From the IMG/VR virus record IMGVR_UViG_3300021599_001779, positions 1 to 30,226 of that record: 30,226 nt of DNA. One strand, written 5' to 3'. This DNA comes from a virus. The position numbers were made by a program, and so were the translations under genes. Positions 20,197 through 27,883 of the stretch are shown piece after piece. How positions within the stretch are numbered: position 1 is the stretch's first letter; each line of letters begins with the position of its first letter. Below the pieces are notes generated by a model. It made no database searches, was not told where the DNA came from, and was given only the letters and a program-made list of their open reading frames with translations.

Positions 20197-23100
20197 TTAG
20201 ATATTTTCGAATGAAGCACCTGTTGGTGTGATCAAAAATTCAATATCTATAAATTCAAGAGCTTTGGTTGGTTTGATATAAATCTTACCGGTCAATTGGT
20301 TTCTATCTAAATCTTCCGGAGAAGAAGAAACCGTAACACGGAAATCATATAAACCTCTATCTCTTCTAATACCGTCCAAAATAGGATTAACAGCATCTAA
20401 GAAATCTTGTCTAACTCTTTCGTCATTTTGTTCGAAAAGTAATCTCACAGAAACTGCGGAGATAAGTTTTCTAGCTTGTAAAAGAAGTCTTCTTACATTG
20501 ATACGATCAAGTGCTGATTCTCTAATTTGAAGAGTTTTATTACCCCAAATTACAGTTCCTACATCAGAGAAAGTCGCAATTGGGTTAATTCTACCTTGAT
20601 AAAGAGTGTCTCTATCTTCTTGGGTAAGTTTTCTTCTCGCTTTGATAGAATTTACAAGACCTCTAGTATAACCCGCCGCAGCAAACCAAGGGAACGCGAT
20701 ATTATCCGTTAATGCTAAGTTTCTTGTAACTTCAGCGGTCGCAGGTAAATAAATTTGAGTATTATTAACTGTGTCTCTTGTTAATACCCATGGGTAATAA
20801 GTCGCTGTGTAGTTTGAGTCAATACCTATAGTATCCAAGCTATCAACCGCTTCTTGTGGATAGATAAAATCTTGATTACCCGCCGAAGAAGGTACAAACA
20901 TTTTGTAATCCGGAGTTGTTGTTATATAAATTGAATCTGCTCTGTCAAATTCAATCATTTCAATTGCCCTCTCAACAAGATTACTATTATTAACATAATC
21001 AATACCCGGAGTTACGAATACATTTATATTAACACCTTCAGGATTAGAGTATGCCTTTTGACCTAAAAGATATGCGTAATAATCAGTATTAGCCCAATCA
21101 CCTGTATTATCTCCAACGGTAATTCTTCTGAATAATCCACGACCACTTGCGTTGGGGTATCTATCACTAATACAGGCCCCTTTCAAATATCCTCTTTTAC
21201 CTAAAATATATTCATCGGCATTTGTTCTATATTCTCTATATATATCCCAACCATCGAAACCACCCGCAACCAATAAAGTGAACTTTCTTGCGAATATTCT
21301 ATAATAAGGGTTGTCATCATTATCAGGATCTTCACGGAACGGTGCGTCACCAACGAGGAAAGCGGAAGTACCTGAAGTGTTAAATGTATCAGGAATTGTT
21401 ATAACCCAAGCTCCTTCATCCATATGGAAACCGGCGGTTTTATATGCCCAATCTTGTAGAACTGGTTCACATACAACACCAATATTTTGTTTACCGAAAT
21501 ATTGGAAGAAATCTAAATCATAACCTACAGAAGAAGATAAACCTAAATATGTTCTTCTAACATTATCACCAGGACTTGTTGTAGAGTTATCTCCTGTATC
21601 TAAACCGAACGGAGGATTTTTAATGATCTCGCCTGGAAAATCATATTTAGTTTTGTAAATTGGGAATGGAGATCTAACACCTGAATAGTTTCTGAATGAA
21701 TATCCCTCAAATCCACAAGGTAATGAATCGACAGGTGCGTCTTCGTTCAACTCTAACATAATAAATTTAGAGTTTAATGAGTATTCACCATCAGAAGTTC
21801 CTATTTTTTTACCTATAAAACTATTAAGTTCAGGATCCATAGAACAATTTGTGAATTTTTCAAGAACAACAGGGGCATCATCACTATCATAAAAATCTCT
21901 AACTATTACATCAAAAGTTAAATTATTAAATGTCATGTTAGCTAAAGAAATTTTTATTTGATCATTTGCACTATTTCCATCGGCAATAGATATAAATTTG
22001 AACAATCTATAAACATTACTACCTCTTAGTTCAGAAACAACCCAAGGACTTTCTGGTGCTTGATATCTTTCAGCATAATAAGCGATACTATCAAGTTTAC
22101 CCGATCTCAAACTATCTAGTTCTACAAGTTTTGCACTTAATCCTCTTATATAACCTTGATTATACGCGTAATTTAACAAAGTATCAAATCTTTCTTCTAC
22201 AAATAAAGGAACTTCTTTCCTATCTTTTCCGAAATTGGAAACACCAAAAACTTTAGGTAAGTATGTGGAGTCAGAAATAGACAGTGAAGTTTTAAAAGTG
22301 AATAATTGATTATCTCTATTAACGACATTTATTCCAAAAGGTGCAAAAGGATTTTTCTTAGCGGACTCATAAGGACCTGTAAAATCCAAAGTGACTTTGG
22401 TACAATCATCTACTTCATATTTTGGACCATCATCATCTTGATCGAAAATGGAGATACCTCTAGATCTTAAAGTTGCAACAACAACATTATTGTAATTACT
22501 ATAAGAATCTCCGGTATAATAATAAATTACACCATACATAGTTCCTGAAAAACAATTAGGAGGGACAACTTGTGTAACAGTAGGTGTTACCGTAGGTGTT
22601 GGTGTATCATCACAAGGGTTAACAGGTGGTAATGTTGTTGGAGGTAATGTCGTAGTTGGTGTGATATTATTTGGAAATTGAAATAAGTTACCAATCGCGG
22701 TCCAAAAAGAAAATCCGGAATAACTATCCGTACCTTTACTATCAAATAATGAATAATACCAAGCATCATTTTTGAAAGACGTATAGTCAGCTTGTGTAGA
22801 ATCAACATTATCTACATCTAAAACATTAGTTCCCGCAGTAAACTGACTTGATAAAGTTAAGTAATCATCACCCTCGATTGTACCATAATAATAAATAGAG
22901 CTAGCACTTTTTGATGGTGTTGTAAAAATACTTGACAACTGAGATTTTATATCAGAATCAAGAGTGGAAGTTCCTCCATCATTTTTCGTATAAGATTGAA
23001 ATAATAAATCTTTTATTTCATCAGGTAAATTAGTTAAATACTGAATTGATGATGTAGAATCATTACAACCTGAAAAATTAACTTGAAAAGGTTTAGTTAC

Positions 23101-23529
23101 TGCTGTACAAGAAATATCACAAGTTTGTGCGGTGAAGTTAGGTGTTTTTGTACAGATTTCTCTGAAACCTACCGTACCATTATCAACATTTGCGACTGTT
23201 GTGATAGACCAAGAAGGACCCGCATCGTATCCTGAAAGACCTAAAACTCTAGTCATGAACATTTGATTTGACTGTTGTAAATAAGCCTTGGCGATATATG
23301 ACGCCTCATACTTTGGAATTTGAGTGTTTATAAATTTTTCAGGAGATGTTCCTCCGAAATAAGTTTCGAATTCACTGTAAGAAGTGATAAATATGGGTTC
23401 AAAGGCAGGTCCTTTCAATGACTCACCAACAATACCCAAAGTCGTTACACCGACACTTTGAGAGACAAAACTCAGATCTCTTTCTGAAGTGTAAACACCG
23501 GGAGATACGAATACTTTACTATTTGCCAT
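20197..23529 (-). CDS. 18: gp18-like tail sheath protein, enlarged
   Basis: A 1110-residue sheath protein; T4 gp18 has 659. The N-terminus KVFVSPGVYTSERDLSF, followed by TTLGIVGESLKGPAFEPIFI, and the C-terminal LLLQARKLISAVSVRLLFEQ, with IYIKPTKALEFIDIEFLIT after it, are diagnostic of sheath proteins: the C-terminal arm and core that contract around the tube. Extra length lies mostly between residues about 130 and 480. Residues about 289-324 there are a Thr/Pro-rich linker (TPTTTLPPTTLPPVNP, then TPTPTVTPTVTQVVPP) with a cysteine on each side. The insertion is expected on the outer surface of the tail, as insertions in gp18 homologues usually are. Start ATG at 23529, no Shine-Dalgarno, ATATTTAT 35 bases upstream; strong terminator downstream. 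Confidence 0.92.
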   Translation of the reverse strand: MANSKVFVSPGVYTSERDLSFVSQSVGVTTLGIVGESLKGPAFEPIFITSYSEFETYFGGTSPEKFINTQIPKYEASYIAKAYLQQSNQMFMTRVLGLSGYDAGPSWSITTVANVDNGTVGFREICTKTPNFTAQTCDISCTAVTKPFQVNFSGCNDSTSSIQYLTNLPDEIKDLLFQSYTKNDGGTSTLDSDIKSQLSSIFTTPSKSASSIYYYGTIEGDDYLTLSSQFTAGTNVLDVDNVDSTQADYTSFKNDAWYYSLFDSKGTDSYSGFSFWTAIGNLFQFPNNITPTTTLPPTTLPPVNPCDDTPTPTVTPTVTQVVPPNCFSGTMYGVIYYYTGDSYSNYNNVVVATLRSRGISIFDQDDDGPKYEVDDCTKVTLDFTGPYESAKKNPFAPFGINVVNRDNQLFTFKTSLSISDSTYLPKVFGVSNFGKDRKEVPLFVEERFDTLLNYAYNQGYIRGLSAKLVELDSLRSGKLDSIAYYAERYQAPESPWVVSELRGSNVYRLFKFISIADGNSANDQIKISLANMTFNNLTFDVIVRDFYDSDDAPVVLEKFTNCSMDPELNSFIGKKIGTSDGEYSLNSKFIMLELNEDAPVDSLPCGFEGYSFRNYSGVRSPFPIYKTKYDFPGEIIKNPPFGLDTGDNSTTSPGDNVRRTYLGLSSSVGYDLDFFQYFGKQNIGVVCEPVLQDWAYKTAGFHMDEGAWVITIPDTFNTSGTSAFLVGDAPFREDPDNDDNPYYRIFARKFTLLVAGGFDGWDIYREYRTNADEYILGKRGYLKGACISDRYPNASGRGLFRRITVGDNTGDWANTDYYAYLLGQKAYSNPEGVNINVFVTPGIDYVNNSNLVERAIEMIEFDRADSIYITTTPDYKMFVPSSAGNQDFIYPQEAVDSLDTIGIDSNYTATYYPWVLTRDTVNNTQIYLPATAEVTRNLALTDNIAFPWFAAAGYTRGLVNSIKARRKLTQEDRDTLYQGRINPIATFSDVGTVIWGNKTLQIRESALDRINVRRLLLQARKLISAVSVRLLFEQNDERVRQDFLDAVNPILDGIRRDRGLYDFRVTVSSSPEDLDRNQLTGKIYIKPTKALEFIDIEFLITPTGASFENI

Positions 23530-23563
23530 TTAATTAAAAATTTAATTTATTATTTATTTAATC

Positions 23564-23571
23564 ATAAATAT
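23564..23571 (-). promoter_or_regulatory. Candidate late promoter motif ATATTTAT for the sheath gene
   Basis: Coding-strand AAATATTTATGATTAAAT lies 35 bases before the sheath ATG. It shares the 129-base divergent region with the plus-strand motif at 23607-23614. Confidence 0.45.
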
Positions 23572-23606
23572 TTCTTTTTTTAGCAAAAAACTTTACTTTT
23601 CAAAAG

Positions 23607-23614
23607 ATATTTAT
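23607..23614 (+). promoter_or_regulatory. Candidate promoter motif ATATTTAT for the ribbon-helix-helix gene
   Basis: Plus-strand AAAGATATTTATAAGTTGG lies 45 bases before the ATG at 23659. Orientation matches the plus-strand gene, opposite to the sheath motif 35 bases away. Confidence 0.4.
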
Positions 23615-23619
23615 AAGTT

Positions 23620-23648
23620 GGCAGATTATTTTCTTCCTTTTTTCTGCC
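23620..23648 (+). promoter_or_regulatory. Leader hairpin before the ribbon-helix-helix gene
   Basis: GGCAGA (23620-23625) pairs with TCTGCC (23643-23648) across a pyrimidine-rich 17-base loop, ending 10 bases before the ATG. It contains the only GC-rich patch in the intergenic region. It could be an operator or a translational control element. Confidence 0.35.
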
Positions 23649-23658
23649 TTTGATTATT

Positions 23659-23820
23659 ATGTCAGAAAAGAAAAAAATAAAAAATCTTAAGATATCTGTA
23701 GAATCTCACGAGATTTTAAAAAAATATTGTGATAAAAAAGGTATTAAAATCTACAAGTTTTTGGAAAACTTAATCATAGAAAAATGTAAAGAAAAGAAGG
23801 ATATTTATGGAGAAACCTAA
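23659..23820 (+). CDS. Small ribbon-helix-helix (Arc/CopG-like) DNA-binding protein
   Basis: A 53-residue protein. After a lysine-rich start (MSEKKKIKN) it shows the ribbon-helix-helix plan: a short strand NLKISVES (residues 9-16), helix 1 HEILKKYCDKKG and helix 2 KIYKFLENLIIEKCKEKK. Such dimers bind operators through the strand pair and act as repressors or transcription modulators. It is the only plus-strand gene between the sheath and the helicase, lies divergent from the sheath gene and overlaps the end of the gp15-like gene by 4 bases, tail to tail. It has an ATATTTAT motif and a hairpin in its leader and no Shine-Dalgarno. It might regulate the sheath promoter or its own; no toxin partner is present, so an antitoxin role is unlikely. 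Confidence 0.72.
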   Translation: MSEKKKIKNLKISVESHEILKKYCDKKGIKIYKFLENLIIEKCKEKKDIYGET

Positions 23821-24857
23821 ACAATATTGGCGATAAATTTTAATTTAGAACTTTCAGAACTAATATCTTTTATAATTTCAAATCTCAATAAATCCTCACT
23901 ATTCACCTGTATTTTAGATAAGTTGGATCCATAATATTCATCATTTATATAAACATCAAAAGATTTTGAATTTTCATCTTCAAAGAAAGACAAGTCGACT
24001 CTGTCATAAAACTTTTTACTTGTTATGTTACTACTTCCAGAAAAAATAACATCCACCGTATAACTAGAAGGATTATCGTCTTTTTTTATTTTTCTACCTC
24101 TCCTATTTTGACTTGAAGCTTCATATAGTTGTAAAACCCTTGATACTGCCGGTTTTATTTCGAATTCATCTTCGTCCATTAAAAATCCCATCATCGTAAA
24201 ATCGTAAGATTGTGTATAATATTTTCTTTTTTCTAAATCCAACACAGATTCATCAGAAATATTATCCCAAATAATTGGAATATAATGTCCTTTAATAACT
24301 GAATACGCTTGACGTGAAGAAAACTTTTGCAACACATTTTTATTAAATTGGTTTAATTCCCTCATTCTATTACAAATAATCTTGATAGAATACTTGATGT
24401 CGACCGGAACTGGTTGTGGAATTTTATAAACATCAACATTTAATCTATTTCCATCATAACTTGGGACAGAAGCATAATAAAATTGTTTTCTATTAGGTAT
24501 GGTATATTGTAGTGATGGTGTAGAACCGTATTTAACTTCAGGAGTTCTAACCACAGCGATAAATGGAGGGGCAATATTCTTATCTAAATCCTGAAAATTC
24601 CAGGTTTCAGTAAACTGAGCCCAATTCTGTGTGGTAATTATAATATCTACATTAGGAACTTTTTTACCATCAACTATAAGTTGTAGATCGTCCCTAACAA
24701 AGTCCAAAAACCCCCTATCTAAATCAGCATGAAGAATTGATTTTGGAAGAAAAGTTCCCTTTTCATTTATTTTTTCCAATAACTCAACTCTTCTCGGATA
24801 TAGAGTTCTCTGATATCCTAAAGTTATATCTTTTTTTATTTTTTTAGGAAATCCCAT
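23817..24857 (-). CDS. gp15-like tail completion / sheath terminator protein
   Basis: A 346-residue protein (T4 gp15: 272). The middle part resembles gp15 by eye: VDIKYSIKIICNRMRELNQF, then NVLQKF (residues about 155-183), corresponds to the gp15 stretch around MIYELSIFTRYEDDMFQIVE; ISDESVLDLEKRKYYTQSYD, then GFLMDEDEFEIKPAV (about 205-240), corresponds to the gp15 stretch around LSRRRIEWSLTFEVNGWMYP. gp15 caps the top of the tube and sheath and joins tail to neck. A C-terminal extension of about 80 residues (SYTVDVIFSGSSNI, DVYINDEYYGSN) looks like an added beta domain. Its start lies 2 bases after the endolysin stop, so both are in one operon. It runs toward the sheath gene but is separated from it by the plus-strand regulator. 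Confidence 0.62.
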   Translation of the reverse strand: MGFPKKIKKDITLGYQRTLYPRRVELLEKINEKGTFLPKSILHADLDRGFLDFVRDDLQLIVDGKKVPNVDIIITTQNWAQFTETWNFQDLDKNIAPPFIAVVRTPEVKYGSTPSLQYTIPNRKQFYYASVPSYDGNRLNVDVYKIPQPVPVDIKYSIKIICNRMRELNQFNKNVLQKFSSRQAYSVIKGHYIPIIWDNISDESVLDLEKRKYYTQSYDFTMMGFLMDEDEFEIKPAVSRVLQLYEASSQNRRGRKIKKDDNPSSYTVDVIFSGSSNITSKKFYDRVDLSFFEDENSKSFDVYINDEYYGSNLSKIQVNSEDLLRFEIIKDISSESSKLKFIANIV

Positions 24858-24859
24858 TA

Positions 24860-25396
24860 TTATAGTTTTACATAATTAGTTCCGGGTATGAAATCTTTCG
24901 CATTATGTTTTGGTAAAAGAGTTCTCCAAGTATGACCAAATGTTTTTTCAAAGTGTGGTTTGTCTTTGAATGATTTCCAATCACCACCCCAATCCCAATT
25001 GTTTCTTTTTAGTATTTCAACCACCTCCATCCAATCTGATTTACCATCCTTATCAAAGTCAATATTATCTTCCCAAGTTGCAGAATCAAATTTTCCGTCA
25101 TTATTGGTGTCTTTAATTAAAACAATATCTAAAGCCAAACCGAAATTGTGGATTGACTGACCCCCTTTAGCTTTGGTAACGATTCCAAGTTTTTTACCAT
25201 TCGAATCAAACAATCTTGTTCTACCTTGTGCGTAAAGAGCATCTTGTTCCGCGAATGTTCTCAAGGTATATGCAAATCTACAGATTGCTTTTCCATTTAA
25301 TGCGGGAACAATCTGTGCCCTATAGATATAATCAACTTCTTCTCTTACAGCAGGATGTAATAATTTAATCCTGTCTAATGTGATTTTGTCTTCCAT
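24860..25396 (-). CDS. M15-family endolysin (VanY-like peptidase) with two calcium-loop motifs
   Basis: A 178-residue protein with the M15 zinc peptidase motifs: SIHNFGLALDI (S81, H83, D90) and PHFE (H148, E150), giving the zinc ligands H83, D90 and H148. Such enzymes cut L-Ala-D-Glu or D-Ala-D-Ala bonds in peptidoglycan and serve as phage endolysins. Between the two halves of the active site are two EF-hand-like loops, DTNNDGKFD (96-104) and DFDKDGKSD (113-121). The T5 endolysin, also M15, has a calcium-regulated loop in the equivalent place. There is no signal peptide or transmembrane helix, so release depends on a holin not seen here. It could also be virion-associated, since it sits in a structural operon between neck and tail-completion genes. 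Confidence 0.9.
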   Translation of the reverse strand: MEDKITLDRIKLLHPAVREEVDYIYRAQIVPALNGKAICRFAYTLRTFAEQDALYAQGRTRLFDSNGKKLGIVTKAKGGQSIHNFGLALDIVLIKDTNNDGKFDSATWEDNIDFDKDGKSDWMEVVEILKRNNWDWGGDWKSFKDKPHFEKTFGHTWRTLLPKHNAKDFIPGTNYVKL

Positions 25397-25401
25397 ATAT
25401 T

Positions 25402-25647
25402 TTATTTTTTAATTTCCGCATCAACTCTCCATACCTCGTTCCCACGACTGAGAAGTATTCTCAACCCGGGATATTTTTGTTGGAGACGTTTAGCCCATTC
25501 TATCGCTTTGGTCTTACCGATTGAGTAAGATTTTACTCTATCTTCACTATAGAAATCATCAAGTTGTTCTTTTGGTGTCTTTGTGATTTCTTCCTCCTCT
25601 TCCTTAAGGATTCTTTTATATTGTGTTTCAGTTATTTTTATTCTCAT
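25402..25647 (-). CDS. Small protein with N-terminal [LI]xE leader
   Basis: An 81-residue protein, no family recognised. It begins MRIKITETQYKRILKEEEEE: a basic-hydrophobic segment with L-K-E at residues 14-16, similar in type to the leaders of the proteins at 696-1034 and 1111-1467 but not a recent copy. The body (residues 25-81) looks like a compact alpha/beta fold with SIGKTKAIEWAKRLQQKYPG, then LRILLSRGNEVWRVDAEI. It overlaps the upstream neck candidate by 4 bases (ATGA-type overlap) and is followed 5 bases later by the endolysin, so it belongs to this late operon. A packaged head protein is one possibility. Confidence 0.7.
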   Translation of the reverse strand: MRIKITETQYKRILKEEEEEITKTPKEQLDDFYSEDRVKSYSIGKTKAIEWAKRLQQKYPGLRILLSRGNEVWRVDAEIKK

Positions 25648-26159
25648 AATCCTCTAAATTCATTTTGACTTACAGGCGCCGCCACTATAGTCCTATAAAA
25701 AGGTTTATATCCTGCGTAAGTATGTTTATTATCTGAAACAACCCTTCCGTCATTTGCAACCACATAATATCTAACCCTTGTTTCAGTTTCATAATACCCG
25801 ATGTAATCACCGAGTTCTATGTCTATATTTAGTTCCTCTAAATGTTTTTGATACACGGATATTCTAACATTACCGGGTTCCGTTTGACCCAAGTTTGTTT
25901 TACTCCCCAACATTTTATTTTCCGGAGCCATAACCTGAATAAACGCTTTAAATTCAACCGGAGGAAGATATTTTATACCATCCGGTACGGTTTCACCATA
26001 AACATCATCGGTTTTGGTTTTATATCTATCTATTCTATACAACACACAGGTAAAATTCATATCCCCCTCCAACCACTCTCTACCCATACCAATGTCTAAA
26101 GAATAATCTTCACCACCAAAAAACTTACCAAGTCGTGTTATAGGAACCTTTTTTTCCAT
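25644..26159 (-). CDS. Neck / head-closure protein candidate (gp14-like)
   Basis: 171 residues from the ATG at 26159 (MEKKVPITRLGKFFGG). A longer frame reaches a GTG or TTG near 26225 but would run across the promoter motif, so the ATG is preferred. The protein is beta-rich: FTCVLYRIDRYKTKTDD, VRISVYQKHLEELNIDIELG, then DYIGYYETETRVRYYVVAND and KPFYRTIVAAPVSQNEF. The 'G-D-x-I-x-Y' strand followed by a 'KPFYR' C-terminal strand is seen in head-closure and neck proteins, and the neighbours (gp15-like, gp13-like across the divergent gap) fit a neck cluster. I could not align it convincingly to T4 gp14, so the name is tentative. It is the first gene of a four-gene operon with stop/start overlaps. 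Confidence 0.5.
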   Translation of the reverse strand: MEKKVPITRLGKFFGGEDYSLDIGMGREWLEGDMNFTCVLYRIDRYKTKTDDVYGETVPDGIKYLPPVEFKAFIQVMAPENKMLGSKTNLGQTEPGNVRISVYQKHLEELNIDIELGDYIGYYETETRVRYYVVANDGRVVSDNKHTYAGYKPFYRTIVAAPVSQNEFRGL

Positions 26160-26163
26160 ATTG

Positions 26164-26171
26164 ATAAATAT
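26164..26171 (-). promoter_or_regulatory. Candidate late promoter motif ATATTTAT, start-proximal
   Basis: Coding-strand AAAGATATTTATCAATATGG: only 4 bases separate the motif from the ATG at 26159. If the motif is a -10 element, the message would be leaderless or start inside the gene. Confidence 0.42.
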
Positions 26172-26182
26172 CTTTAATTGTG

Positions 26183-26193
26183 TTATCTTTATA
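26183..26193 (+). promoter_or_regulatory. Possible promoter motif TTATCTTTATA before the helicase
   Basis: Plus-strand GTTATCTTTATATAAAAAG differs at two positions from the TTATACTTATA motif of the exonuclease and gene 32. It lies 57 bases before the helicase ATG, in the 90-base divergent region. Confidence 0.25.
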
Positions 26194-26249
26194 TAAAAAG
26201 TTTTTTTTTGGAAAATGGAGCACATTTAATTGAGAGAAAGGCGCTTGAT

Positions 26250-27299
26250 ATGATTGAGTCATATTCAGGTTCAAATAACTATATCCTAAAGATTCAGCAC
26301 CAACAGAGCATCAATAAGAAATTTTATCCTACCCGATCTCAATCTGAATACATATTAACTTTTCACGACACAAAACCAAAGGTTGCAAAAAAATGGGTTG
26401 AACTTGACCCATATTTTGCAAACAAGATTTCTGATGAAAAGTTATATACAAAGGTTCCGGATCAAGTTTGGGTTGAGAAATTATTGGTTGAAAAAGAAAA
26501 AGCATATCACATTTGGGGTAAGTTCTTTTCCGGTGAAACTAACCACGAATTTTGGTTACCAAAGTCCGCATTAATTAAAACTCACACGATAGAAAAGGTT
26601 GATATTGATTATTCAAAATATGATCATAGACCTCCTTTATCACATCAGAAGGAAGCAATTGAGAAATTGGTTGGCAGTAAAAGATTTATCTTGGCAGATG
26701 ATATGGGATTGGGTAAGACCACATCCACAATCATTGCTGCGCTTGAAACCGGAGCGAAAAAGATTTTAATTATTTGTCCGGCATCCCTTAAGATCAACTG
26801 GCAAAGGGAAATTTCAAATTATAGTGATAGAAGTGTTTATATCTCTGAAGGTAAAAACTTCTCAACTGAACACGACTTTGTTATTATTAATTACGATATC
26901 ATTAAAAACTTTTATGATACCAAAGACAAAGAAAACTCTCTGATTTATAAATCAAACTTTGATTTAATTATTATTGATGAAGCACATTACCTTCAGAATA
27001 CACAAGCCCAAAGAACCAAACTTGTTAATTCTTTTGCAAAGAAGGCTAACAGATTATGGTTATTAACCGGGACACCGATGACTTCACGACCAATTAACTA
27101 TTTTAACTTACTAAACCTTATTGAATCCCCTGTTGCACAAAATTGGATGGCCTATGTCATAAGATACTGTGAGGGATATCAGTTTAGAGTTGGAGGTAAT
27201 AGAAAAATTTGGAATACAAATGGTGCTTCTAACTTGGAAGAGTTAAGAGACAGAACTTCAAAACAAGTATTAAGAAGATTGAAGAATCTTCATCTTTGA
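26250..27299 (+). CDS. SNF2-family helicase, N-terminal ATPase half (broken gene, part 1)
   Basis: 349 residues from the ATG at 26250, which has AAAGG 8 bases upstream; an upstream TTG in frame is not preferred. Helicase motifs: I = DDMGLGKTTSTI (residues about 150-161), II = IIIDEAHYL (about 240-248), III = LLTGTPMTSRP (about 270-280), with LRRLK at about 343-347. This is RecA domain 1 of the SNF2/HARP type, often found in phages for fork remodelling. The frame then meets a TGA after NLHL. The second half continues one base out of phase in the next entry. Family members have roughly 100 residues between RRLK and the KVIIF motif; only about 40 are here, so about 60 residues appear to be missing, together with the frame change. 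Confidence 0.82.
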   Translation: MIESYSGSNNYILKIQHQQSINKKFYPTRSQSEYILTFHDTKPKVAKKWVELDPYFANKISDEKLYTKVPDQVWVEKLLVEKEKAYHIWGKFFSGETNHEFWLPKSALIKTHTIEKVDIDYSKYDHRPPLSHQKEAIEKLVGSKRFILADDMGLGKTTSTIIAALETGAKKILIICPASLKINWQREISNYSDRSVYISEGKNFSTEHDFVIINYDIIKNFYDTKDKENSLIYKSNFDLIIIDEAHYLQNTQAQRTKLVNSFAKKANRLWLLTGTPMTSRPINYFNLLNLIESPVAQNWMAYVIRYCEGYQFRVGGNRKIWNTNGASNLEELRDRTSKQVLRRLKNLHL

Positions 27300-27850
27300 C
27301 GGTTCAGTTTTCAAAATTAATGAAAATCAGACAGGTGATTGCCGAAGAAAAAGTTTCATCAACAATTGAACTTGCGGAGAACATTATTGAACAGGGAAAG
27401 AAAGTTATTATATTCACAAACTTCACCAACACTCTTAAAACTTTACTTGAACACTTCGGTAAGAAAGCGGTTGGTCTTGATGGGTCCTCTTCTAAAGTAG
27501 AAAGACAAAATGCGGTAGATCAGTTTCAAGAGAACGATAAACTCCAAGTATTTGTAGGAAACATTAAAGCCGCAGGTGTTGGTATTACATTAACTTCTGC
27601 TGAGGCGGTTATAATGAATGACTTATCATTTGTTCCATCCGATCATAGTCAGGCCGAAGATAGAGCTTACAGATACGGACAAAAATCAAATGTGTCAGTT
27701 TATTACCCCATATTTGAAAATACGATAGAAGGTGTCATCTACGACATGCTAATGAAAAAGAAAAACATATTTGAAACTGTAATGGGTGATAATATGGATA
27801 AGGGGGACTTCGTGGAGGAAGTTATGAATTTAATTAACAATAGATCATAA
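27296..27850 (+). CDS. SNF2-family helicase, C-terminal half (broken gene, part 2)
   Basis: 184 codons from a TTG overlapping the first part's stop; the first ATG in frame is at 27320. Domain 2 motifs: KKVIIFTNFTNTL, GLDGSSSKVERQNAVDQF, VGNIKAAGVGITLTSAEAVI, then SQAEDRAYRYGQ (motif VI with both arginines). The frame is open further upstream, overlapping the first part (EESSSLTVQFSKLMKIRQ). It thus reads as the remainder of one helicase after a deletion with frame change near 27280. If the ATG at 27320 is used, a stand-alone C-terminal domain could be made and pair with part 1. More likely the gene is damaged, or the assembly is. Confidence 0.8.
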   Translation: MTVQFSKLMKIRQVIAEEKVSSTIELAENIIEQGKKVIIFTNFTNTLKTLLEHFGKKAVGLDGSSSKVERQNAVDQFQENDKLQVFVGNIKAAGVGITLTSAEAVIMNDLSFVPSDHSQAEDRAYRYGQKSNVSVYYPIFENTIEGVIYDMLMKKKNIFETVMGDNMDKGDFVEEVMNLINNRS

Positions 27851-27864
27851 TATTAATTTATCAG

Positions 27865-27872
27865 ATATTTAT
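27865..27872 (+). promoter_or_regulatory. Candidate late promoter motif ATATTTAT for the neck gene
   Basis: Plus-strand CAGATATTTATGGTAAAAG lies 12 bases before the ATG at 27884. As the gene is on the plus strand, this shows that motif orientation follows gene direction. Confidence 0.48.
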
Positions 27873-27883
27873 GGTAAAAGAAT

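Noticed and set aside
23659-23820. Antitoxin of a toxin-antitoxin pair
   Set aside because: Ribbon-helix-helix proteins are often antitoxins, but no toxin-sized gene lies beside it on the same strand.
26178-26249. Upstream TTG start for the helicase
   Set aside because: The extra residues are poly-T-derived and there is no ribosome site. The ATG at 26250 has AAAGG at 8 bases.
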